64,000 bases of DNA from Candidatus Microthrix subdominans (GTDB lineage Bacteria; Actinomycetota; Acidimicrobiia; Acidimicrobiales; Microtrichaceae): NCBI GenBank assembly GCA_016719385.1, contig JADJZA010000006.1, forward strand, positions 248,001 through 312,000, read 5' to 3'. The position numbers were made by a program, and so were the translations under genes. Shown in pieces: positions 9,144 to 18,901 of the stretch. Within the stretch, counting starts at the first letter, position 1. Each line of letters opens with the position of its first letter. Below the pieces are notes generated by a model, which made no database searches, was not told the DNA's origin, and saw only the letters and a list, made by a program, of their open reading frames with translations.

Positions 9144-10090
9144 CAGGCGTTGCGGGTGAACAGGTCACCCTGGGGGGTTCGAACCACCCCGATCGAAGTG
9201 CCGTACAGGTGGCTGAGCAGTTCGGCGTCAACCACCTTGCCGATCACGTCGTAGTGGGCGTGACCATCGAGCAGGTACACCGCGCTCGTCAGCACCTCGA
9301 GCAGCGAGTTGAGCTCGTGGGCGACGACGAACACGGTCATGTTCCGCTCGGCGGCGAGCCGGCCGAGCAACGCGGCGATCTCGCGCTGGTTGCGCATGTC
9401 GAGGTTGGCCAGCGGCTCGTCGAGCAGCAGTAGCTTTGGCGAGTTGACCAGCCCGGCGGCGATCGCCACCCGCTGTTGCTGCCCTCCGGACACCTCGGAC
9501 ATGCGCTCGTCTGCGAAGCCCATGGCGTCGACGGCGGTCAATGCCTCATCGACGAGCTTGCCGGGCTCCAGGTTTCCGTGGCCCGTGCCCCATCGGGTGC
9601 CCACCAACCCCAGATGCACCAGGTCGCGACAGCGCACCGCGTCGCCGACGGCTGCGGTGTAGTTCTGGGGTACGTACCCGATGCAGGGATTGCCGCGGCG
9701 AGGGGTCTCGCCCAAGACCTCGAGGCTGCCGGCGCTCGGGGTCAGCAGACCCATCAGCAACTGCAGGAAGGTCGTCTTCCCGGAGCCGTTGGGGCCGATC
9801 ACCCCGACGATGCAACCCCGGGGGACATCGAAGGTGCCCTCTGACCAGATCTCGCGGCCGCCCCGAGCAACCGCGACGTCCTCAAGGTGAACCACCGTGT
9901 CGCCCGGGCTCGTCCCGACGACGATGTCCTCGGCCGGCACCCTGAGCACGGCAGGAGGCGCTGCGACATCACCGGAGGCGCGGTCGTCACTGCTGGGGTC
10001 GATCATCGGGAGGCCTTTATCGAGACAGCGTTCATCGGGATGGTCTCCATCGGGCAGCGTCATCGGGCGGGGGTTATCGGGCAGCGTCAT
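9143..10090 (-). CDS. znuC: Metal (zinc-type) ABC transporter ATP-binding protein
   Basis: This is the ATPase of the metal importer. It has Walker A GPNGSGKTT, signature VSGGQQQRVAIAAG, Walker B LLLLDEP and the H-loop VVAHE. It is 315 residues from ATG 10090, which overlaps the substrate-binding-protein stop as ATGA. The first 70 residues before the nucleotide-binding fold are low-complexity and contain a small duplication (MTLPD twice), so an internal start such as ATG 10006 (MIDPSSDD) is possible. The product works with the permease at 8241 and the lipoprotein at 10087. Confidence 0.88.
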   Translation of the reverse strand: MTLPDNPRPMTLPDGDHPDERCLDKGLPMIDPSSDDRASGDVAAPPAVLRVPAEDIVVGTSPGDTVVHLEDVAVARGGREIWSEGTFDVPRGCIVGVIGPNGSGKTTFLQLLMGLLTPSAGSLEVLGETPRRGNPCIGYVPQNYTAAVGDAVRCRDLVHLGLVGTRWGTGHGNLEPGKLVDEALTAVDAMGFADERMSEVSGGQQQRVAIAAGLVNSPKLLLLDEPLANLDMRNQREIAALLGRLAAERNMTVFVVAHELNSLLEVLTSAVYLLDGHAHYDVIGKVVDAELLSHLYGTSIGVVRTPQGDLFTRNA

Positions 10091-11034
10091 TGGCCCAGGG
10101 CAGCGGTGAGCGAGTTGAGCTGGGCGACCTGCCAGGCGACGAACCCGTCGGCGTCGTCCGGCACCGCCTCGGTGACCTCGACCACCGGCACCTGATCGCC
10201 GTCCGCGCTGCGGCGCAGCTGATCGGCCACCGGGCCTTCACTCTGCGGGTTGACGACCAGAAGGTCCACCTTGCCCGAAGCGAGCAGGTCGTCGAACGCC
10301 GCCAGGTCGGAGGGGGAGGGTTCGGTCTCGTTCAGTGCCGCTGACCGGTACCCGGGCGGAGTGACGTTGCTCAGGCCGGCCGCCTCCAACAGGTCGTCGG
10401 CGACCGGCTCGGTCGATGCGAACGTTGCGCCGTCCCCCGCCTTCGCCAGGCCGTCGATCGCGTCGTCGTACGACTGGAGCGATTCCATCCAGGCGTCGAA
10501 TCGCTCGCCGAGGTAGCCACCAGCATCGGGGCCGAGGGGGGTGAGCTGGGCGAGCTCACCGGTGATGGCCTCGGTCATGGCGCGCACCGCTTCGGGCGAG
10601 TACCAGATGTGGGGGTTGTCGCCGGTGGTGCGGCCGGCCACATCGCCCGCAACGATCACCGCCGGGCCGTCGCCCACCTGGTCGAGGGCCCGCTGTGCCC
10701 AGCTGTCGTAGCCAAGGCCGTTGAGCACGGCCAGGTCGGCGTCCTCGAAGGCGGCGCTGTCGGCGGGTGTCGGCTCGTAGTCGTGGGGATCGGCGGCCGA
10801 ACCGGAGATGATCGAGTCGACCGTGACGCAGTCGCCGCCAAGTTGCTCGACGATCTGGCCCCACTGGTTGACGGTGGCCACGACGCTGACGGGTTCCACC
10901 GGGCAGTCGCCGCGCGGTGCGTCGGCAGTGTCGGTTGAGCTGCAGGCGCCGAGCGTCAGACCGAGTGCCGTGACACCAAAGGCAAGCAGCGCCCATCCAC
11001 GCCGATGGTTGGGGGTGGGGGCGCTGGGGTGCAT
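10087..11034 (-). CDS. znuA: Zinc-type ABC transporter substrate-binding lipoprotein
   Basis: This is a 315-residue lipoprotein with the lipobox LTLGAC after a hydrophobic stretch; it should capture the metal outside the membrane. The cluster-9 (ZnuA/TroA) signature is seen in DPHDYEPTPAD, HIWYSPEAVRAM and the late ATFASTEPVADD and VVNPQSEGP blocks. The His residues of PHDY and HIWYS are candidate metal ligands. The His-rich loop found in many ZnuA proteins is absent. I chose ATG 11034, which follows a TATCAT box by 6 nt and would give a leaderless mRNA. A longer open frame to 11097 would overlap the regulator gene. First gene of znuACB. Confidence 0.87.
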   Translation of the reverse strand: MHPSAPTPNHRRGWALLAFGVTALGLTLGACSSTDTADAPRGDCPVEPVSVVATVNQWGQIVEQLGGDCVTVDSIISGSAADPHDYEPTPADSAAFEDADLAVLNGLGYDSWAQRALDQVGDGPAVIVAGDVAGRTTGDNPHIWYSPEAVRAMTEAITGELAQLTPLGPDAGGYLGERFDAWMESLQSYDDAIDGLAKAGDGATFASTEPVADDLLEAAGLSNVTPPGYRSAALNETEPSPSDLAAFDDLLASGKVDLLVVNPQSEGPVADQLRRSADGDQVPVVEVTEAVPDDADGFVAWQVAQLNSLTAALGQ

Positions 11035-11041
11035 CCAAGGA

Positions 11042-11056
11042 TGATACCCATTCTCA
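11042..11056 (-). promoter_or_regulatory. Zur-box-like operator over the znuA -10 region
   Basis: On the minus strand the site reads TGAGAATGGGTATCA, matching 11 of 15 positions of the actinobacterial Zur consensus as I recall it (TGAAAATGATTTTCA), with the TGA/TCA ends intact. It covers a TATCAT -10-like box that lies 6 nt before the znuA ATG. Zinc-loaded Zur here would block RNA polymerase. It lies in the 44-bp gap between the regulator gene and znuA. Confidence 0.6.
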
Positions 11057-11078
11057 TTGCAGCGTACGCGGTCGGCCC

Positions 11079-11561
11079 CTACTGGCAGTCGGCGCACAGG
11101 CCGACCAGGTCCACCTGGTGCTCTGAGGGGACAAACCCGTGCCGGTGGGCCAACTCTTCGAGTTCCCGAACGATGGTGGCCTCAACCCCGCTCGACAACG
11201 TGAAGTCCTCCACCGCCCCACACGACGAACAGATCAGGTGGTGGTGATGGTGCCCGCCGTGGGCCTCGGCCAGTTCGAAGCGGGCGAACTCGTCGTTGGT
11301 GACGATGCGCACCGCCACGCCGGCCTGCTCGAGCACGCCCAGGTTTCGATACACCGAGCTCTGGGCCAACTGCGGCTCGCGCTCCATGATCTCGGGAAGG
11401 CTTACCGGCTGGCCGATCGACGCAAGCAGTGTCACCAGCGTCCGCCGGTTGGCGGTGTACTGCTGTTCGACGGTGGCCAATGCCACGGCGACGCCGTCGT
11501 GGATCTCGTCGATCGAGGCCGGGGGCCCGCCGGAGTCGGTGTGGTGGTGGCGCAGGTTCAT
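11079..11561 (-). CDS. zur: Fur-family metal regulator, probably Zur
   Basis: This is a 160-residue regulator with a winged-helix N-terminus (SLPEIMEREPQLAQSSVYRNLGVLEQAG, about 52-79) and the Fur dimer/metal region. Metal-binding features are HGGHHHHHLICSSC, a second CADC pair at the C-terminus and a His/Glu-containing GFVPSEHQVDL. The paired CxxC motifs make a structural zinc site typical of the family. Because it directly precedes znuACB and a Zur-like box lies at 11042, zinc is the most likely signal. Fur or Mur cannot be excluded by sequence alone. Confidence 0.85.
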   Translation of the reverse strand: MNLRHHHTDSGGPPASIDEIHDGVAVALATVEQQYTANRRTLVTLLASIGQPVSLPEIMEREPQLAQSSVYRNLGVLEQAGVAVRIVTNDEFARFELAEAHGGHHHHHLICSSCGAVEDFTLSSGVEATIVRELEELAHRHGFVPSEHQVDLVGLCADCQ

Positions 11562-11854
11562 GGGGCGCCGTCAGCGTAGCCACGACATCGCTTCGGTCTG
11601 GTCTGTTCTGGATGCGCGTTGGGACTGCCGGGGCACGGCGGCGGTGCACGCCGTGCAGCTCGCTCGCGTTGGCGGTGCTTTCCTCCCTGGGGTGACTTCA
11701 GGCGTAGCGGTTCGCTGCGCGTCGTGGCGTGAGGGAGCAGCTGGCCGGGTGGTGGGGTGAGAGGGGCGGTTCGCTGAGTCTCGGAGGACGGAAGTTTCTC
11801 GAGGAGCGGGACTCAGCCCGCTTCGTTGTCACAGGCCCTCTTCATACTGGACAC
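11562..11854. other. Intergenic region, no gene seen
   Basis: This 293-bp stretch lies between the divergent zur and DUF222 genes. Open frames here are short extensions or shadows with poor codon use. No tRNA, repeat or clear hairpin was found. It presumably carries both promoters; no convincing -35/-10 pair was identified by eye. Confidence 0.5.
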
Positions 11855-13758
<1,904 letters not shown>

Positions 13759-13907
13759 CCCGACCGCAAGGTCAGGCGGTGAGATCGGCGGATGGTAGGG
13801 GGTGGGCGTCGCCAGCACGGTGCAACGACGACGGCCCAAGCCCTCTACGATGACGCCGCCACATACCGCCGGGCCCTCCCTCGGCTCCTTGAAGGGGAAG
13901 TCACGCA

Positions 13908-15350
13908 ATGACCCAGCCGGCCGGCAGTTCGCCGACGGAGCCCGGAGCACCTGCGGCGAGCGGGCTGCCCGATGTCGAGGTTGCTGATGCACGGGCCCGT
14001 GCGACCACCGAAGCGACGGTCCCCGCAGGCTGGACCCGCCGATTTGTAGTCGGGTTGGCCCTGATCGGTCTGGTGGGGTTGGGCGTGCGCGTGGCCTACA
14101 TCCTCGTGGCCAAGAGCGACGGCGACGCCTGCGGCCAGAAGGTATGCGGCGATGCCTACTACTACAGCCTGCAAGCCGAGGTGATTGCCCAGGGGGACGG
14201 CTTCGAACGGCCCTTCACGGGTGGGGAGGCCGCGGACCACCCACCCCTGACCGCGCTGGTCGCCACCCCCGCAGCCATGCTCGCCGGCGAAAACACCATG
14301 GCCCAACGGTTGACGATGGCGCTCGTGGGCACCGGCGCAGTGGTGATGATCGGGCTGCTCGGACGGGCCGTGGCCGGCGACCGGGCCGGCCTGATCGCAG
14401 CGGGCATCGCGGCGCTGTACCCCAACATGTGGATGAACGACGGGGTCGCGATGAGCGAGTCGCTCACCGCACTGGGCATGGCGACGTGCCTGTGGTTGAC
14501 CTACCGGCTGATCCGCTCCCCAAGCGTGATCACGACGGCCTGGCTTGGCGCAGCGGTCGGCCTCAGCGTGCTCGCCCGGGCCGAACTGGCGCTGTATCTG
14601 CCGTTGGTCGTCGTACCGGTGGTGCTGTGGCGACTCGACATCGACCTGCGGGCGAGGCTGGTGCGGCTGGTCGTCGCCGGTGCGGCAACGTTGGCTGTGC
14701 TCGCACCGTGGACGATCTACAACGCCACCCGCTTCGAACGGCCGGTGCTCGTGTCGACCAACGACGGGCTCACGTTGATCGGCGCCAACTGCGACGGCGT
14801 GTACTCAGGTTCCCGCATCGGGCTGTGGGACGCCTTCTGTGCCGAGGATGTCCCCGCTGGCGGCGATCAATCGCGGGCCTCGGCCGCCTACCGAAGCGCA
14901 GCGGTCGACTACATCGGCGACCACCTCGACCGCGTGCCGGCGGTGGTCGCAGCACGGGTCGGGCGGGTGTGGAGCGTGTTTCAGCCCGTCCAGATGGCCG
15001 ACTACAGCGTGGCAGAGGGCCGCGAGCGTGCGCTCAGCCTGATCGGCACCTTCGTCTACTACCCGCTGGTCGTCGCCGCAGTGGCGGGCGCGGTGGTGCT
15101 CATCCGGCGACGGACGCCCCTCTGGCCGCTGGCGGCCACCTTTGTGATGGTCACCATCACTGCGATGGTGCTCTACGGGCTGACCCGCTTTCGGGTGCCC
15201 GCCGAGGTGGCGATCGTCGTGCTGGCGGCGGTGCTGGTCGATCATCTCCTCCCGGGCGGCGAGACGGTGCCGCGTGACGCCTCGCCGGAGGCGGATGGTG
15301 TGGATCGGGATGCTGGGTTTGCCCCTGCCATGCCGCAGGAGGCTGGCTAG
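13908..15350 (+). CDS. GT-C type membrane glycosyltransferase (ArnT/PMT-like)
   Basis: This is a 480-residue polytopic membrane protein with about ten hydrophobic segments. The first extracytoplasmic loop holds DACGQKVCGDAYYYSLQAE, where the acidic residue fits the GT-C catalytic-Asp pattern, followed by DHPPLTAL, the conserved Pro motif of PMT/ArnT enzymes. Family members move a sugar from a polyprenyl phosphate to a lipid or protein outside the membrane. Donor and acceptor here are unknown. The start is supported by GAAGGGGAAG 8 nt upstream of the ATG. No partner gene is adjacent. Confidence 0.78.
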   Translation: MTQPAGSSPTEPGAPAASGLPDVEVADARARATTEATVPAGWTRRFVVGLALIGLVGLGVRVAYILVAKSDGDACGQKVCGDAYYYSLQAEVIAQGDGFERPFTGGEAADHPPLTALVATPAAMLAGENTMAQRLTMALVGTGAVVMIGLLGRAVAGDRAGLIAAGIAALYPNMWMNDGVAMSESLTALGMATCLWLTYRLIRSPSVITTAWLGAAVGLSVLARAELALYLPLVVVPVVLWRLDIDLRARLVRLVVAGAATLAVLAPWTIYNATRFERPVLVSTNDGLTLIGANCDGVYSGSRIGLWDAFCAEDVPAGGDQSRASAAYRSAAVDYIGDHLDRVPAVVAARVGRVWSVFQPVQMADYSVAEGRERALSLIGTFVYYPLVVAAVAGAVVLIRRRTPLWPLAATFVMVTITAMVLYGLTRFRVPAEVAIVVLAAVLVDHLLPGGETVPRDASPEADGVDRDAGFAPAMPQEAG

Positions 15351-15386
15351 AGGCAAACCCCGCGATCGAGATGGCAGGATCGGGCG

Positions 15387-16463
15387 ATGGCCCTGCCCTT
15401 GTTGCCGCTGACCTATGACGAGATGCGGGCCCGTTTTCGTCTGGCGGTTCACCGAGCTGGGCTGAGCATCGAGGTGCATCCGATCGACGCCAGCGGCCCG
15501 GAGGGGCAGGAGCTCACCGTCGACGTGGCCGCCTTCGGTCCCGGCGATGCCCCCAACGCTCTGATCGTGTTGTCGGGCGTGCACGGGGTCGAAGCCCCGG
15601 TCGCGTCGGCGCTGCAATGCGACCTTGTGGACCGCTTGGACGAGCTGTCACCACCGGACAACCTGCGGATCGTGCTGGTGCACGGCGTCAACCCGTGGGG
15701 CATGGCGTGGTGGCGGCGGGCCAACGAGAACAACGTCGACCTCAACCGCAACTGGAACCGGGATCACGTCGACCCGCCGGTCAACGAGGGGTACCAACTC
15801 GTCCACCCGCTGCTGTGTCCGGACACCGCAACCGTTCCCACGCTCGAGGAGTTTCGAGAGCAGATGATGGCGCTGGTCACCGAGCATGGCCGCACCTGGA
15901 TGCGCGACGTGATCAGCGTCGGCCAATTCACCCATGCCGATGGCTTCTACTTTGGGGGCGATCGCACCGAGCAGTCCACCCGCATCCTTGCCGACGTCGT
16001 CGCCCGGCACGCTGCTGCTGCCGTCCGGTCGCTGAGCGTCGATGTGCACACCGGCCATGGCCCGCACGGCACCCACACGCTGCTCACCGGCGCACGCGTC
16101 GGCACCCCCAACGACCGCTGGATTCGCCACCGCTTCACCGCCGACGAGATCTCGGGCCGGGCCAGGTCCAGCCCCGAAGGCCCTCGCGGCCACCTCGGCG
16201 CCGGCCTGGCAGACGTGCTCACCGACAGCGAGCACCGCTCGGTGGTCCTCGAGTTCGGCACGCGCTCCACCGATCATCAGGTCGTCACCACCCGGCTGGA
16301 GAACTGGGTGCACCACCACGGCGATCGGGGGACGCCTGAGGGGGTCGACATCATCGTGAGGAACCGTCGCAACTACACGCCCGACGACCCGGAGTGGGCC
16401 ACCAACGCGCTCGATCAGGGCCGTGCGGTGCTCGACGACGCGCTGCGGGCCTTTGAGGGCTGA
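15387..16463 (+). CDS. DUF2817 / M14-like metallopeptidase-type protein
   Basis: This is a 358-residue soluble protein with a zinc-carboxypeptidase-like layout: GVHGVEAP gives the HxxE pair (His in SGVHGVE), VDLNRNW is the substrate loop, DVHTGHG the third ligand region, and VVLEFGTR the late catalytic Glu. These match DUF2817 proteins of the M14 superfamily. They are thought to cut amide bonds in peptides or acyl amino acids; the substrate is not determinable. No signal peptide is present. It ends 6 bp before a convergent ATP-grasp gene. Confidence 0.82.
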   Translation: MALPLLPLTYDEMRARFRLAVHRAGLSIEVHPIDASGPEGQELTVDVAAFGPGDAPNALIVLSGVHGVEAPVASALQCDLVDRLDELSPPDNLRIVLVHGVNPWGMAWWRRANENNVDLNRNWNRDHVDPPVNEGYQLVHPLLCPDTATVPTLEEFREQMMALVTEHGRTWMRDVISVGQFTHADGFYFGGDRTEQSTRILADVVARHAAAAVRSLSVDVHTGHGPHGTHTLLTGARVGTPNDRWIRHRFTADEISGRARSSPEGPRGHLGAGLADVLTDSEHRSVVLEFGTRSTDHQVVTTRLENWVHHHGDRGTPEGVDIIVRNRRNYTPDDPEWATNALDQGRAVLDDALRAFEG

Positions 16464-16469
16464 ACGGCG

Positions 16470-17411
16470 TCAGCGGCGCTCGGCCACCGCGATCGCCCGG
16501 CGGCGAACCGCCTCGACGAATCTGGCCGGCGAGTCGGGGTCGGTATCGAGGAAGAACGACGGCTCGAACAGCTCGGCCTCGAGCAGCGCCTCGGTGCCGT
16601 CGTTGAGCGACACCAGGTCGTAGCGGCCGTACAGGAGCGGCTCGTCATCGCTCAGCCACCGCTTGTGCGCAGCGATCGAGGCGACGACGTCGACGGCCGC
16701 CATCGTCGCCTCCCGTTGAGCGGGGGTGGGGTCGGCAGCGGTGATCGCCTCCCGGTAGCTGCCGCCCAGGAGCGTTCCACCGACGTCGAGGATCGGGGCC
16801 TTGACGATGGCGTGGGAGATCTCGCCGTCGAACACGATTACGCCCACCTCGCCGCGCTCGGCCACCGAAGCGATCGCCGGCTGAATCATCACCGTGCCAC
16901 CGGCACCGAGGATCAGCTCTGCCAGGGCTCGTGCGGCGGGGTCGTCGACGGCGAAGCGCCCGGTGTTGCGGCTGCCCGCCGAGATGGTCGGCTTGACCAC
17001 CACCTCGCCCGAGCTGCCGCCGGGCCGTGAACGGTCGGCCTGGGCGCCGAGCAGGGCATCGACCCGGCGCAACGAGTCGGCAAACCCGGTGGGCACCGTC
17101 GGCACACCAGCGTGGTCGAGCTCCGCCAGGTAGCGCTTGTCGAGGTTCCAGCTGATCAGCGGTGCCGGGTTCATCAGCGTGGGTAGGTGCTCGACCGAAC
17201 GCAACCAGGCCAGGAAGTCCACCGTCCTTTCCGGGTAGTCCCAGGGTGAGCGGATCACCACCAGGTCGTAGGCATCCCAGTCGGCGGCCATGGTCCAGCT
17301 GCGGTACTCCAGGTCGATGTCGGCAGCTGCGAAGGCCCGCTCGTGGGCCGGGCGATCGACGTCCTCGTCGGTGACGCTCGGGTCATCGGTGGTGACGAAG
17401 GCGACTCGCAT
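16470..17411 (-). CDS. ATP-grasp ligase-like protein
   Basis: This is a 313-residue protein with an N-terminal Rossmann-like pre-ATP-grasp domain (MRVAFVTTDDPSVTDEDVD, VIRSPWDY), a central GEVVVKPTISAGSRNTGRF lysine/glycine segment for ATP binding, and the ELFEPSFFLD late acidic block that replaces the usual Glu/Asn magnesium site. It resembles glutathione-synthetase-like and DcsG-type cyclo-ligases. The product is probably a carboxylate-amine or -thiol ligation in the cytoplasm. I chose ATG 17411; the longer frame to 17543 has no family-like residues. Confidence 0.75.
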   Translation of the reverse strand: MRVAFVTTDDPSVTDEDVDRPAHERAFAAADIDLEYRSWTMAADWDAYDLVVIRSPWDYPERTVDFLAWLRSVEHLPTLMNPAPLISWNLDKRYLAELDHAGVPTVPTGFADSLRRVDALLGAQADRSRPGGSSGEVVVKPTISAGSRNTGRFAVDDPAARALAELILGAGGTVMIQPAIASVAERGEVGVIVFDGEISHAIVKAPILDVGGTLLGGSYREAITAADPTPAQREATMAAVDVVASIAAHKRWLSDDEPLLYGRYDLVSLNDGTEALLEAELFEPSFFLDTDPDSPARFVEAVRRRAIAVAERR

Positions 17412-17502
17412 CGACCCAGCGTAGGAGAGGTCGACGGCGCCGGTCACCGGTCGGTCACCCAAACGGTGGGCGCCGACTCGGCGGCGGTGGGAACATGGGG
17501 TC

Positions 17503-18873
17503 ATGTCCGGTTCCGTCGAGAGCGCCGTTGCGACGATCACCAAGCGAGATCCCGGCCTTGGCCCCTACGCGGAGCTTGCGGCCGACATGCTCACCGCCGG
17601 CGAGGAGATCGACGTGCTCAGCCAGGCGTACCTGCAGGACACCCTGTGGTGGCGGGTACCCAAGCGGCTCGATCCGGAGGATTGGGACGATGCGGTGGCC
17701 GGCACGGCGGCGTTGCTTGGCGAGCTCGGCCTCGACCGGTACGCCCAGATCGCCCGCTCCGACACGACCACCCGGATCCTCGACGCCTGGCGGGAGGGAC
17801 CAGCGGTTGGTAGCGGTGCTGCCGCGGCCGCTCGCGAGGCCAGCGGTCTGGTTGCCCCCGACACCGATGCGCTCGCCTGGGGATCGATCATGGGTGGCGA
17901 GGAGGCGACCGCCCTCGATGCGATCGAGCGAGCGCTGGAGGATCGCCTGGTGAGGAGCGGGGTCGACCCGGAGGGCCGCTCGTGGAAGCGGGCCGCCCAG
18001 GAGACCACCGAGGCGACCCTCGACGCCTCGCTCGAGTTTCCACCAGGCCAGTCGTTGTTCACGATGATCGTCACCGAGCGGGTGGAGAGCTGGATCGATG
18101 GGGTTCGCGAGCCCCGGGTGGCGGCCTGGCGGGGGGCGGTGGCCAACCGACTGCTCAGCCCGATCGATCCGCCTGACGGGGCCGAGGCGATGGTGGCGCC
18201 GATGACGTGGGTGCTCGAACAGGCGGCCGATGGCCTGCGGCTCACCCAGAGCCATTACCTTCCGCCGGCGGTGGTGCGCGAGGGCGTCGAACGCTTCGAC
18301 TGGTGGCCCTTCGATCGTCCTCCCCGTTCCGAGGCCGACGTCCCCCAGCTGCTTGACCTCCGCGAGGTTGCCACCGACTTGCGCCTCGTTCGCCGGACCG
18401 GCCGAGACCTGAAGCTGACCAAGTCCGGCGTCGCGGCGCTGACCAACCCGGCCGTGTTGTGGCGACGACTGGTCGACACGATCGGCGGCTCGAGCGAGTT
18501 CGAGGGCATCGTTGCCGAGCTGCTGGCCCTCAGCCTGTTGCACGGCGATGCGGTCGACGACGAACTCGAGCGGGAGCTGGCCTCGGTGCTCGCTGCTCTG
18601 GGGTGGCGTCGAACCGACGGCGAGATCTCCCCGAGGGACGTGGGTGAAGCGCTGTGGGAGCGGTTGCGCGTGTGGGTTGCGCTGAACATCGTCGATCACC
18701 ACTGGTCCGTGTGGGATTCCGCCACCCAAGAGGAGCTGGAACCCAGCCGGGTGGCGTTGACCGACGCCGGCGTCACGACGGTGCTGGCCTACCTGCGCCG
18801 GCGGGCGCTGGCGCCCCGCCACGACGTCGGCCACCCGGACGACTTCGACGACCTGGACGACCTGGACGACTGA
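17503..18873 (+). CDS. Uncharacterised protein, pRiA4b/helicase-associated-like C-terminal fold
   Basis: I do not recognise a defined function. The 456-residue product is soluble and alpha-helical. The middle block from about residue 240 (LRLTQSHYLPPAVVREGVE, then LRLVRRTGRDLKLTKSG) matches a winged-helix-like module seen in actinobacterial proteins near plasmid pRiA4b ORF-3-type genes. The C-terminus is an acidic tail made of repeated DDLDD units encoded by a small direct repeat. Start ATG 17503 follows a 91-bp gap from the divergent ATP-grasp gene. It ends 28 bp before a convergent monooxygenase gene. Confidence 0.65.
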   Translation: MSGSVESAVATITKRDPGLGPYAELAADMLTAGEEIDVLSQAYLQDTLWWRVPKRLDPEDWDDAVAGTAALLGELGLDRYAQIARSDTTTRILDAWREGPAVGSGAAAAAREASGLVAPDTDALAWGSIMGGEEATALDAIERALEDRLVRSGVDPEGRSWKRAAQETTEATLDASLEFPPGQSLFTMIVTERVESWIDGVREPRVAAWRGAVANRLLSPIDPPDGAEAMVAPMTWVLEQAADGLRLTQSHYLPPAVVREGVERFDWWPFDRPPRSEADVPQLLDLREVATDLRLVRRTGRDLKLTKSGVAALTNPAVLWRRLVDTIGGSSEFEGIVAELLALSLLHGDAVDDELERELASVLAALGWRRTDGEISPRDVGEALWERLRVWVALNIVDHHWSVWDSATQEELEPSRVALTDAGVTTVLAYLRRRALAPRHDVGHPDDFDDLDDLDD

Positions 18874-18901
18874 GGGAACAGCCTCCCCTACGGGGCGCTG
18901 A

